From assembly GCA_964640855.1 (NCBI GenBank), contig CAZXIX010000006.1, positions 22,054 through 86,053 on the forward strand: a DNA stretch of 64,000 bases, read 5' to 3'. Under the pieces are notes generated by a model. That model made no database searches, was not told the origin of the DNA, and saw only the letters and a program-made list of their open reading frames with translations. Position numbers and translations under genes: made by a program. This document shows positions 7,831-16,557 of this stretch, in pieces (positions within the stretch are counted from its first letter, which is position 1; every line of letters begins with the position of its first letter). This DNA comes from JAJDFU01 sp964640855. GTDB taxonomy: Bacteria > Bacteroidota > Bacteroidia > Chitinophagales > Saprospiraceae.

Positions 7831-9315
7831 ATGCTTCGCCAGACCTCGATTGTTAAAAATGAGCCCGCCGAACCCATACGGATCGTAGACCATCAAAGCA
7901 CCAAAATTGTGGCTACCGTAGGGCCTGCTTCCAGCTCCTATGAAAAACTTCTGGAACTGGCACAGGCGGGGGTTGATGTCTTCCGGTTAAATTTTTCGCA
8001 CGGGACCCATGAAGACCATCTTGAGGTCATCAACCGGATCATTCATATCAACGGCACCTACGGCTTGCACATAGGCATCCTGGCTGACCTGCAGGGCCCC
8101 AAGCTCCGGGTCGGGAAAATCAAGGATAACGGCATCGATCTGGACGAGGGCGATCTGATCCCTTTTGTAAACGAAGAATGCGTGGGAACCCACGAAAAGG
8201 TATACATGAGTTACCGGAATTTCGCCCGGGACGTCAAGGTGGGGGAGAAAGTGCTCGTAGACGACGGCAAACTGGTTTTTCAGGTAGAGGAAACCAATGG
8301 CATCGACCGGGTTGTTCTGAAAACCCTTTTCGGAGGAACCCTGCGTTCAAACAAGGGCGTAAACCTTCCCAACACCAAGATCTCCCTGCCTTCCCTTACC
8401 GAAAAAGACCTCCGCGACCTCAAGTTCATTCTCAATCAACCCGTCAATTGGATCGCCCTTTCTTTTGTAAGGTCGCCCAAGGATATTCGGGATCTGATCC
8501 GGCACATTGAAAGGGCCAGGCATCCCGCCAAAGTCGTCGCCAAGATCGAAAAGCCGGAGGCTGTCGAAAAGATCGATAAGATCATCAAAGTATCCAACGG
8601 GATCATGGTCGCCCGGGGAGACCTGGGGATCGAGGTTCCCATGGAACAACTGCCCATCATCCAGAAAGAGATCATCCAGAAGTGCCGGCAGCGAGCCCGG
8701 CCCGTCATTGTCGCTACCCAGATGATGGACAGCATGATCACCAACCCGAGCCCCACGCGGGCCGAGATCTCGGATGTGGCCAATGCCGTCATGGATGGGG
8801 CCGATGCGGTCATGCTGAGCGGGGAGACTTCGGTAGGCCGCCACCCCGTTCTCGTAGTCGAGGCCATGAATCGCATCATCGATGAGGCCGAGCGGCATCC
8901 CTTCTTCTTTGGAAACCTGTCCCGCCCAACCCCAAGCGAAAAGTCCCGAACCTTTCTCTCGGATGTCGTCTGTTTCAGCGCAGCCAAAACAGCGGATGAT
9001 ATCGGGGCAAAAGCCATCATCGGCATGACCTCCTCCGGATACACCGCCTTCAAGGTTTCCAGTTTTCGACCCAAGGCCGACATCTACATATTCTCGGATC
9101 AACTCAATATGCTGGCTACCCTGAATCTGGTGTGGGGGGTCCGGACATTTTATTACGACCGCTTTACCACCACGGATGAAACCATCCAGGACGTGACCGA
9201 CATTCTCCGCGGGGTCGGTCGGGTAGCCCAGGGAGACCTGGTCGTCAACACCGGTACAATGCCGCTGCACAAGAGACTCCGGACCAATATGCTGAAAATC
9301 ACCGTGCTGGAATAA
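7831..9315 (+). CDS. pyk: Pyruvate kinase
   Basis: Converts phosphoenolpyruvate and ADP to pyruvate and ATP, the last step of glycolysis. The barrel starts with TKIVATVGPAS and FRLNFSHG; the catalytic Lys region VAKIEKPEAVEKID is near residue 235, the metal site MVARGDLGIEVP near 260 and TQMMDSM near 300. The C-terminal regulatory domain is present, giving 494 residues, normal for the family. It is transcribed divergently from acpP and appears to be a single-gene unit with a hairpin after the stop. Confidence 0.96.
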   Translation: MLRQTSIVKNEPAEPIRIVDHQSTKIVATVGPASSSYEKLLELAQAGVDVFRLNFSHGTHEDHLEVINRIIHINGTYGLHIGILADLQGPKLRVGKIKDNGIDLDEGDLIPFVNEECVGTHEKVYMSYRNFARDVKVGEKVLVDDGKLVFQVEETNGIDRVVLKTLFGGTLRSNKGVNLPNTKISLPSLTEKDLRDLKFILNQPVNWIALSFVRSPKDIRDLIRHIERARHPAKVVAKIEKPEAVEKIDKIIKVSNGIMVARGDLGIEVPMEQLPIIQKEIIQKCRQRARPVIVATQMMDSMITNPSPTRAEISDVANAVMDGADAVMLSGETSVGRHPVLVVEAMNRIIDEAERHPFFFGNLSRPTPSEKSRTFLSDVVCFSAAKTADDIGAKAIIGMTSSGYTAFKVSSFRPKADIYIFSDQLNMLATLNLVWGVRTFYYDRFTTTDETIQDVTDILRGVGRVAQGDLVVNTGTMPLHKRLRTNMLKITVLE

Positions 9316-9326
9316 CGGATGGGCCT

Positions 9327-9345
9327 GCCTCCTACTCCAGGAGGC
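9327..9345 (+). terminator. Hairpin after pyk
   Basis: GCCTCCT and AGGAGGC form a 7-bp perfect stem with a 5-base loop 12 bases after the pyk stop codon. No T run follows, so this is a weak terminator candidate or an mRNA 3'-end stabiliser. Confidence 0.4.
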
Positions 9346-9531
9346 CCGAATACCTGGCTGTCCAAATTTTGTGACCGGACTCCCGCTCCTCTGAACTAAA
9401 GCAAGGCCCGAAACAGTTAGTGTGTAAGACCGTTCTATGTAAACGGATATTTTAGCGATTGGGCTATACCTCCATGAAAGTTGGGCTTCCCGGCCTTGCC
9501 GGATGCGGCTTAACTTTACAAACCGGAGGAG

Positions 9532-11259
9532 ATGATAAATATGCGACCTATGATAAAACTGAGTTTCCCGCTGTTCATACTGTGGTTATGTATAGGGATG
9601 ACCGATATCGCAAACGGTCAAAGGGTCAGTGAAGCCGAGGTCTATCTCCAGCGAATGTTCATAGAAGGGAACCGGGAGATGGCGTTGGGAAACCACGAGG
9701 CGGCAATTTCACTTTTTCAGGACGTCTTAAAGCAAGACCCTTCCAATGATGTAGCTTACTTCAAGATCGCGCGCCTTGAGATGCGGCTGAAGCATCCCGA
9801 ACGGGCCTTGCGCCATATCGAAAAAGCTATAGAGCTCGATCCCAAAAACCCCTGGTATCTCCTTTTCAAGGCAGAAGTCCTCGAAGATACAGGCAAACCG
9901 GACCGGGCCGCCAAAGCCTATGAAGAACTGGTCCGCCTTGAGCCGGGAGAAGAATTGTACTACCAACGGTGGGCCCGGGCCCTTATCAAAGATGAACAAC
10001 CGGCAGAAGCCATTAAGGTGTTCAGCCGTTTGGAAGAACGGATCGGGCTGACTGAGGATATTGCCCGCAAAAAACACACGCTTTATTTGGGGATGGGTAA
10101 TACCCGCAAAGCCAGATCGGAATTGGAGCGTTTGATCCAAACCTATCCTTCCAATAATGATTACCGTTACTTGCTGGCGGAATTTCTGGAACAATCCGGG
10201 AAAAAGGAGGAAGCCAGGGCCGTATACGAAGAGATCGTAGCCCTGGACCCGGAAGACAACCGGGCCCAACTCCGGCTGGCCGGAGCCTCCTCCATAAGGG
10301 ATGACCGGATTTCGTTCGTAGAGTCTCTCCAGCCTATTTTCGAAGAGGAGGAACTGGGTATCGACCCTAAGATCAAGCGGGTTCTCCCCCTGATCCAGGA
10401 GGTAGCGGAGAAAAACGACCCGGCCCTGGCCGATGCCCTCCTGGATCTCATGGGAACATTAAAAACCGTGCATCCTGACGAGGCCAAACCCTACGCTGCT
10501 GCCGGTGATCTGCTCTATTATACCAACCGCCCCGAAGAGGCGCTACGGGAATATTTGCGGGCCATCGAGCTGGATGATACCGTTTTCCCAGTCTGGGAGC
10601 AGGTACTTACCCTTTACGCCAGCCAATACCGTTTTGAAGAATTGGCCGAACAGGCCGAATACGCCATGGATATTTTTCCGAATCAGGCCCGATTGTATCT
10701 GTGGAGCGCGATGGCCGACATCCGGACGGGGAAAAGCAGCCGCGCTGTCTCCACGCTGAACCAAGCCGAACTGATGAGTTCCGGAATTGAGGCGCTTTTG
10801 CTGGAAGTCTATTACTGGCAGGGCATCGGTCACTCCCAAATAAATGATCCGGAGGCCTCTGAAGCGGCTTTTCAGAAAGCACTGGCCATCCAACCCCGGT
10901 CGGGCCTGGTAAAAAGCGCTTACAGCATGAGCCTCTCCGAAAATGGACTTCGCCCCCGGGAAGCTTTGCAACTGGCCGAGGAAAGCCTGAAGGATGAACC
11001 CGGATTGCCTCAGGGTCTTCAGGCCAAGGGGTGGCACTTCTATAAGGAAAAGCAATATTCGAAAGCAGCCCAATGGCTCAACCAGGCGAATGACAAATTA
11101 GAAGGAAAAAACCCGATCCTTCTGGAGCAACTGGGCGATGTGTATTATCAGTTGGGAGAAGTTGAGAGGGCTCTGGATTTTTGGGAAAAGGCCAGGTCGC
11201 TGGGCTCCGGCTCGAAACTCCTGGAGAAGAAGATCGCAGATCGCAAATTGTATGAGTAG
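9532..11259 (+). CDS. Secreted or periplasmic tetratricopeptide-repeat protein
   Basis: A 575-residue protein with an N-terminal signal (ending near ANGQ, residue 30) followed by many TPR units, for example 'GNHEAAISLFQDVLKQDP' at about 47-64, 'KHPERALRHIEKAIELDP' at 82-99 and further copies to the C-terminus. TPR arrays mediate protein contacts; no enzyme domain is present. It overlaps the DUF4292 lipoprotein gene by 8 bases and is followed by an EnvC-like gene, so the three probably form one envelope operon. An ATG 9 bases downstream, better placed behind the GGAGGAG sequence, is an alternative start. Similar TPR-DUF4292-EnvC runs are common in this phylum; the partner protein is unknown. 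Confidence 0.88.
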   Translation: MINMRPMIKLSFPLFILWLCIGMTDIANGQRVSEAEVYLQRMFIEGNREMALGNHEAAISLFQDVLKQDPSNDVAYFKIARLEMRLKHPERALRHIEKAIELDPKNPWYLLFKAEVLEDTGKPDRAAKAYEELVRLEPGEELYYQRWARALIKDEQPAEAIKVFSRLEERIGLTEDIARKKHTLYLGMGNTRKARSELERLIQTYPSNNDYRYLLAEFLEQSGKKEEARAVYEEIVALDPEDNRAQLRLAGASSIRDDRISFVESLQPIFEEEELGIDPKIKRVLPLIQEVAEKNDPALADALLDLMGTLKTVHPDEAKPYAAAGDLLYYTNRPEEALREYLRAIELDDTVFPVWEQVLTLYASQYRFEELAEQAEYAMDIFPNQARLYLWSAMADIRTGKSSRAVSTLNQAELMSSGIEALLLEVYYWQGIGHSQINDPEASEAAFQKALAIQPRSGLVKSAYSMSLSENGLRPREALQLAEESLKDEPGLPQGLQAKGWHFYKEKQYSKAAQWLNQANDKLEGKNPILLEQLGDVYYQLGEVERALDFWEKARSLGSGSKLLEKKIADRKLYE

Positions 11260-12040
11260 AATGATTCGTAAACGGGCATTTTCAGGTTTTTGCCTGCTGG
11301 TTTTGATCGCTGCAAGCTGGGGGTGTAGTGCCTCCCGCAAAGCCACCGGATCGAAAGCCTTGCCCCAGATAGACGAGAAGGTCGCCTTTAAGCGAATGAT
11401 CCGAAACCAGATCCAGGCAGACTGGTTCTCGGCCAGGGTCCGGCTGGCCTATGCCGATAACCAACAGAGCGTCAAAGCGAGCGGAACCCTGCACATGAGA
11501 TCGGACAGCCTGATCTGGTTGAACATCCGAAAGCTGGGCTTCGAGGTGGCCAGGGTGAAGATCACGCCCGATTCGGTCTTCGTGATCGACCGCCTGAACA
11601 ATCAATTCGTGGCTGAAGACCTGGGCTACCTGGACCGGACCTTTCAGGTGCCTGTGAATTTCTCCATGCTGCAAGCGCTGATGCTGGGAAATCCGGTCCT
11701 GTTCCGGATCGACAACATCATCCCCAATCCAACGACTGACGGCTTCCTTTTAAAGGCTCCCGATGATGAAGTAAGCGGAGAATATCGTTTGATAAATCCC
11801 GACCTTTTACTGGTGGAAATGATCCTCCGGGAAGTAAAGACCGACCGCAGGTTGAGGGTCGAGATGGAGGAGTATAATGCTCTGCCCGATGAGCAGAAAT
11901 TTTCCTATTTTAGAAAAATCAATTTGAAGGAGAATGTCAAAACGCTCCTCGATCTGGAAGTTCAATTCTCTCAGGTAGAAGTGAACCAACCCAAGGAGCT
12001 TCGGTTTGTCATTCCAGAACGCTATACCCGTGTACGCTAG
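11252..12040 (+). CDS. DUF4292 lipoprotein
   Basis: The 262-residue protein begins with a lipoprotein signal (lipobox AASWGCSAS, Cys25) and carries the DUF4292 pattern: WFSARVRLAYADNQQSV, IWLNIRKLGFEVARVKITPD, FVIDRLNNQFV and a repeated beta-hairpin body. The fold is expected to resemble LolA/LolB-type half barrels (inference from the beta pattern), which bind lipid or lipoproteins, but no function is established. The start ATG overlaps the end of the TPR gene, and its 3' end overlaps the EnvC-like gene by 35 bases, a sign of translational coupling. Confidence 0.9.
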   Translation: MSRMIRKRAFSGFCLLVLIAASWGCSASRKATGSKALPQIDEKVAFKRMIRNQIQADWFSARVRLAYADNQQSVKASGTLHMRSDSLIWLNIRKLGFEVARVKITPDSVFVIDRLNNQFVAEDLGYLDRTFQVPVNFSMLQALMLGNPVLFRIDNIIPNPTTDGFLLKAPDDEVSGEYRLINPDLLLVEMILREVKTDRRLRVEMEEYNALPDEQKFSYFRKINLKENVKTLLDLEVQFSQVEVNQPKELRFVIPERYTRVR

Positions 12041-13211
12041 GAACCCTTTTCTATATGCCCTTTGCCTGTTGAGCATTTCGTTTTCCCTGTACGGCCAAAG
12101 TCGGCAGGAACTCGAAGCAAAACGGAAAGCCCTGCTGGTAGAGATCGAGCAAACCGAGCAGGATCTTGCCTCCACCCAAAAGGACCGGAAGCAGGCATTG
12201 TCCCGCTATATCAATCTGCAGAATCAGGTCAAAAACCGGGAGAGCCTGATCCAGACCCTCCGCACGGAAACCGGCTTACTGCAAGAAAGTATTGAGCGTA
12301 CCAGTCGTACCGTCGAGGCCCTTCAACACGATATCATCGACCTCAAGGAGGAATATGCCCGGACGATCCGCACCGCTTACCGGCTGCGGCTGAATCGCAG
12401 TCTCCTGATCTTCCTTTTTTCCGCCAACAGTTTCAACGAAGCCGTCCAGCGATGGCAATACATTCGCCAATACGAAAAATACAGGAGCCGCCAGGCCGAA
12501 CTGATCGCCATTACGCAGGAAACCCTTTCCAATAAACTGAAGACGCTGGCGGATCGAAAAGAAGAGAAGGAAAACCTTCTGGTGGTGCTGGAGCAACAGA
12601 GAAAAAAACTTTCCGGCGAACTGGGAGAAAGAAATCAGATCCTGAAAGGACTCCGGCAAGACGAAAAGAAGCTGGCGGATCAACTGGCGAATAAACGGGA
12701 AGCCGAACGGAAACTTAAGGAAACCATTGCCAGCGTGATTCGCAAGGAGATGAACGCCGAACCGTCGGCAGCCCTGCCGGCACGTAGAGCGGAAGAGGTG
12801 CGCTTGTCCGAAAATTTCGCCGACAACCGGGGGGCCCTACCCTGGCCGGTTGCCCGGGGAGAGGTCAGCAAGTCATACGGGACCCAACAGCACCCGAAGT
12901 TCAAGGGGGTCAAAACCACCAACAACGGCATCGACATCCGGACGGAACCCGGAGCCGAGGTCTACGCCGTTTATACCGGTCGAGTAGTCAGTACTTCCTA
13001 CATCCCGGGCTATCAGAATACGATTATCCTGCGCCATGGGGAGTTTTACAGCGTATATTCCAATTTGGAAGGCGTATCGGTCGAAAGAGGACAGGAGGTT
13101 AAAGGCGGCGATCTGATCGGACGGGTCAGCCAGCATGAGCCCGAAGTTCACTTTGAACTTTGGAAGGAGAAAAACAGTATGAATCCCGGGAAATGGATTC
13201 AGGCCCGCTAG
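12006..13211 (+). CDS. EnvC-like murein hydrolase activator with degenerate LytM domain
   Basis: A signal peptide is followed by two long coiled-coil segments (about residues 35-130 and 165-250) and a C-terminal M23/LytM domain (about 290-400), the architecture of EnvC. Three zinc or catalytic positions of active LytM enzymes are changed: HxxxD reads NNGID (residues 306-310), the HxH motif reads E-V-H (380-382), and the Y-x-H-L motif reads YSNL. The domain is thus predicted to be non-hydrolytic, acting like E. coli EnvC, which activates a separate amidase during septum splitting. The start is uncertain between ATG 12006 and GTG 12030. It is the last gene of the TPR-DUF4292 group. Confidence 0.88.
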   Translation: MSFQNAIPVYARNPFLYALCLLSISFSLYGQSRQELEAKRKALLVEIEQTEQDLASTQKDRKQALSRYINLQNQVKNRESLIQTLRTETGLLQESIERTSRTVEALQHDIIDLKEEYARTIRTAYRLRLNRSLLIFLFSANSFNEAVQRWQYIRQYEKYRSRQAELIAITQETLSNKLKTLADRKEEKENLLVVLEQQRKKLSGELGERNQILKGLRQDEKKLADQLANKREAERKLKETIASVIRKEMNAEPSAALPARRAEEVRLSENFADNRGALPWPVARGEVSKSYGTQQHPKFKGVKTTNNGIDIRTEPGAEVYAVYTGRVVSTSYIPGYQNTIILRHGEFYSVYSNLEGVSVERGQEVKGGDLIGRVSQHEPEVHFELWKEKNSMNPGKWIQAR

Positions 13212-13227
13212 CAGCCTATTTTCCCCT

Positions 13228-13235
13228 TATCTTTG
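13228..13235 (+). promoter_or_regulatory. Promoter -7 box of hflX
   Basis: TATCTTTG matches the TAnnTTTG consensus exactly, 64 bases before the hflX start codon. No clear TTG element is found 17-23 bases upstream. Confidence 0.5.
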
Positions 13236-13299
13236 CATGACAGGTAACCGCATCCCATAAACCGGAAAAATCGAAGCGCCGACAGGGCGCCAATAGACT

Positions 13300-14517
13300 A
13301 TGAGGAATGATTGGAACATAGGTGAGAAGAGGAAACCGGGGACCCTTAAAGGGGAGGAAACGGCTGTAATCGTGGGTTTGGTTCACAAAACCCAGACGGA
13401 AGAGCAGGTCCAGGAATACCTGGATGAACTTGAATTCTTGGCTCTCACCGCCGGCGCCCATACCATCAAGCGATTTATTCAAAAGCTTCCCCACCCCGAT
13501 CCCCGTACCTTTATTGGAAAAGGGAAGCTGGAGGAAATCAAGAATTACGTCGACCGGTATGAAGATGTCAACATGGTCATCTTCGACGATGATTTGAGCG
13601 GGAAGCAGGTTAGTATACTGGAAAAGTTCCTGAAGGTCAAGATCATCGACCGATCCAGCCTTATTCTGGACATTTTTGCCAACCGGGCTCAGACGGCCCA
13701 GGCCAAAACCCAGGTGGAATTGGCTCAAATGCAATACCTCTTGCCTCGATTGCGCGGACTCTGGACCCACCTCGAACGGCAGCGTGGTGGTATCGGTATG
13801 CGCGGGCCGGGTGAACAGGAGATCGAGACCGACCGCCGGATCGTCCGAGACAAGATCAGTCGGCTCAAAAAGAAGCTTGAAAAGATCGACCAACAAAATG
13901 TCACCCGCAGAAAACAGCGCAGCCAGATGATCCGGGTGGCTTTGGTCGGGTATACCAACGTAGGCAAGAGCACCTTGATGAATGCCCTCAGCAAGGCCGA
14001 GGTGTTTGCCGAGGACAAGCTGTTCGCCACCCTGGACACCACCGTACGGAAAGTCGTCTGGGATCAAACGCCCTTCCTGCTGTCCGATACCGTGGGATTC
14101 ATCCGGAAGTTGCCCACGCATCTGATCGAGAGTTTCAAAAGTACCCTCGACGAAGTCCGGGAAAGCGATATTCTTCTGCATGTTGTGGACATAGCTCATC
14201 CCATGCACGAAGACCAGATCCGGACCGTCATGAGCACCCTGAAGGACCTCAACGTTCTGGATAAGCCCACCCTACTGGTGTTCAACAAGATTGACCTTTA
14301 CCGCATGCTCAACTACGACGAACTTCTCGACCAGGAAGGCCAGGAGGAGATCGAAGAAGGACTGAGAGGCAGTTTGCGGTTTCAATTTGATTATGAAAAT
14401 GTATTCATTTCGGCTTTCACCGGCGAAGGGATCGACGAATTGCGCTCCATCCTTTTGTCTTGGGTAAAAGAGCAGTATCACAAGCGCTATCCCTATCAAG
14501 CCAAACGTTGGAGCTAG
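13300..14517 (+). CDS. hflX: GTPase HflX
   Basis: Ribosome-associated GTPase that splits stalled 70S ribosomes under stress. The HflX N-terminal domain carries the RDPRTFIGKGK-type sequence (here PDPRTFIGKGKLEEI), then a glycine-rich linker (RQRGGIGMRGPGEQEIETD), and the G domain has GYTNVGKST at about residues 216-224, DTVGFIRKLP (G3) and FNKIDLY (G4). Length 405 is normal. It has its own promoter element and is flanked by unrelated genes on the same strand. Confidence 0.96.
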   Translation: MRNDWNIGEKRKPGTLKGEETAVIVGLVHKTQTEEQVQEYLDELEFLALTAGAHTIKRFIQKLPHPDPRTFIGKGKLEEIKNYVDRYEDVNMVIFDDDLSGKQVSILEKFLKVKIIDRSSLILDIFANRAQTAQAKTQVELAQMQYLLPRLRGLWTHLERQRGGIGMRGPGEQEIETDRRIVRDKISRLKKKLEKIDQQNVTRRKQRSQMIRVALVGYTNVGKSTLMNALSKAEVFAEDKLFATLDTTVRKVVWDQTPFLLSDTVGFIRKLPTHLIESFKSTLDEVRESDILLHVVDIAHPMHEDQIRTVMSTLKDLNVLDKPTLLVFNKIDLYRMLNYDELLDQEGQEEIEEGLRGSLRFQFDYENVFISAFTGEGIDELRSILLSWVKEQYHKRYPYQAKRWS

Positions 14518-14580
14518 CCACCTTTATTAATCCGACTTCCTGATTCGATTTATATTCCAGCCTTTCCCATTTGAAATCAC

Positions 14581-15690
14581 ATGATCGACCCGTTGCAAAC
14601 CATCGAAAACCGCTATGCCCGTTTGCTCACCCGTTATTGCCTAGATCTTCAGCCGGGGGAGCGCGTTTTCATCCGCAGTACCTCCCTGGCGGAGCCTCTC
14701 CTCAGGGAGGTTTATCGGGAGGCTTTAAGGGCGGGTGCCCATCCTGAAGTGCAACTGGATTTCAGCAGCCAGGGCAAGATACTTCTCGAAGAGGGGAACG
14801 ACCAACAACTTCAGTTTGTCCCAACCTTATACAGCCGGGCCACGACCGAATTCGAATCCTACCTCTACGTCATGGCGCCTTTCAATTTGCGGGAAGAAAG
14901 CCAGGTGAAAGCCGATCGGCGAAAAATCCGGCAAGAAGCCATGCGTCCCTTTCAGAAGCGCTACTTCGAGCGAACCGGGAATGGAGAAATGAAAAGAAGC
15001 CTTTGCCTCTATCCCACTCCGGCCCTGGCTCAGGAAGCCGCCATGTCTTTGGAGGACTATCAGCAATTTGTTTATCAGGCTTGCCGGCTCGACCAGGAAA
15101 ATCCTACGGAGGCCTGGCTGGGTGTTAGAGCCGAGCAACAGAAATACGTGGACCATCTCAACCGAAGCCGGCACATACGTTTCAAAGGTCCCGAGATAGA
15201 TATTTCCTTTTCTTGCGAAGGACGTACCTGGATCAATTCGGACGGCCGAACGAACATGCCCTCCGGAGAGGTCTTCACCTCACCCATCGAAGATTCGGTA
15301 CAGGGCACCATTCATTTCAATTATCCGGCCATTTATATGGGGCAGGAAGTGGAAGGGGTCACCTTATGGGTCGAAAGAGGAGAAATCCAAAAATGGGAGG
15401 CCAGGCGCGGGAAGGACTTTCTGGATGAGATCTTTAAGATTCCGGGAACCCGCCGATTCGGAGAGGCGGCCGTAGGAACCAATTACCAGATCGATCGATT
15501 CTCCAAGAACATTCTTTTTGATGAGAAAATTGGGGGGACCATTCACATGGCTATTGGCCAAAGCTACCCCCAAACCGGCGGGAAAAATGAATCTTCTGTG
15601 CATTGGGATATGATTGCCGATATGCGCGATGGCGGTGAGATTTATGCCGATTCCGACCGAATTTATGCCGATGGGAAATTCGTGTTGTGA
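14581..15690 (+). CDS. Aminopeptidase, peptidase family M29
   Basis: Metal-dependent aminopeptidase of the AmpS/PepS/aminopeptidase T type, 369 residues. Family signatures are visible in order: NMPSGEVFTSPIEDSVQG at about residues 223-240 (first metal Glu), GEAAVGTN (second Glu), HMAIGQSYPQTGGKN (His and Tyr) and SSVHWDMIADM near 340 (His and Asp). All expected metal ligands are therefore present. It is cytoplasmic, with no signal peptide. It stands between hflX and an unassigned gene without obvious operon partners. Confidence 0.93.
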   Translation: MIDPLQTIENRYARLLTRYCLDLQPGERVFIRSTSLAEPLLREVYREALRAGAHPEVQLDFSSQGKILLEEGNDQQLQFVPTLYSRATTEFESYLYVMAPFNLREESQVKADRRKIRQEAMRPFQKRYFERTGNGEMKRSLCLYPTPALAQEAAMSLEDYQQFVYQACRLDQENPTEAWLGVRAEQQKYVDHLNRSRHIRFKGPEIDISFSCEGRTWINSDGRTNMPSGEVFTSPIEDSVQGTIHFNYPAIYMGQEVEGVTLWVERGEIQKWEARRGKDFLDEIFKIPGTRRFGEAAVGTNYQIDRFSKNILFDEKIGGTIHMAIGQSYPQTGGKNESSVHWDMIADMRDGGEIYADSDRIYADGKFVL

Positions 15691-15810
15691 CGGACTTCCA
15701 CGATTCGAAAATGCGCCCAAAAGGGAATTTCTCATTAACTTAGCTTACTCAACGAACAAACAAACAGTCCCCAAGAGGCACTATACGCAAAACAACACAA
15801 CCTGTAAACC

Positions 15811-16539
15811 GTGAACAACATCGCCTTTTTAGAACTGAAGTATGGCAACATCTACGGCGGTTACCCCAACTTCTACGCAATCAGTGAAATAGCCTTATTG
15901 GTATTCGAACCCGATTCCCGAAAGATTTTTCTTGAAAGCTGGATCAATAACGCGGATGTAGACATCGTGAACGTTTTCTCCAAGGTCAACGAACTGGGAC
16001 ATACGGTAGGCCGGATGAAAGAGGTCATGAATATGCGCTCTCGCCGCAGAAAGGTCTACAAAGAGGACTACCGGCTCGAAGAGGCTGAACTCAGCGAGAT
16101 CTTCCAGAAACTACGGCCTTCCAAGGCGCCCATCCGCTCTTTTCTGGTCCGCAACCTGAAAAAATACCGCTTCCGGGATATTGTCACCTTCGATGGCCGT
16201 CGGGATATCTTCCTGTGCGAACGCTCAGGGGCCAAATTCGACCGCTACAACATCGTGGATCTCCAAAAAGACTTGAATAAGGAAACGGATTACCTTTTCT
16301 CGCTGAACAAGCTGGCGGTGGTCATCAATTTCGACCACGACCGCTCATACCTCCGGTCCAACAACCTGGAATTCTGGCTTCATCCCATAGCTTCCCGGCA
16401 GATCGTCCCTAAGTCGGCGGCCTATGATGCGGCCCGCTTGTTGATGGTCCACCAGGAATACCGCGAACACCATGACGATTTCATGATGAAAGCGGCCCTG
16501 CTGCTACAGAAGATCCAGACCAGCACTTCGGGTATCTGA
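15811..16539 (+). CDS. Unassigned protein resembling a degenerate DEDDh exonuclease
   Basis: The 242-residue protein starts at GTG. I do not recognise it as a named family. Its N-terminal AFLELKYGN occupies the place and pattern of the exonuclease motif 'FLDLETTG', but with Glu for Asp and Lys for Glu. IVTFDGRRDIFLCERS near residue 130 resembles motif II, and KSAAYDAARLLMV near 205 resembles motif III (HxAxxDA) with the His lost. This suggests an RNase H-like 3'-5' exonuclease fold without a full active site; that is inference from motif spacing. The region between residues 60 and 110 is basic (RMKEVMNMRSRRRKVYKED), compatible with nucleic-acid binding. No operon partner is evident; the next gene is convergent. 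Confidence 0.7.
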   Translation: MNNIAFLELKYGNIYGGYPNFYAISEIALLVFEPDSRKIFLESWINNADVDIVNVFSKVNELGHTVGRMKEVMNMRSRRRKVYKEDYRLEEAELSEIFQKLRPSKAPIRSFLVRNLKKYRFRDIVTFDGRRDIFLCERSGAKFDRYNIVDLQKDLNKETDYLFSLNKLAVVINFDHDRSYLRSNNLEFWLHPIASRQIVPKSAAYDAARLLMVHQEYREHHDDFMMKAALLLQKIQTSTSGI

Positions 16540-16557
16540 TCCGCTGATTTTGGGATC

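Noticed and set aside
8347..9270. A 307-codon open frame antisense to pyk
   Set aside because: The translation shows no family motif; pyk is unambiguous on the other strand.
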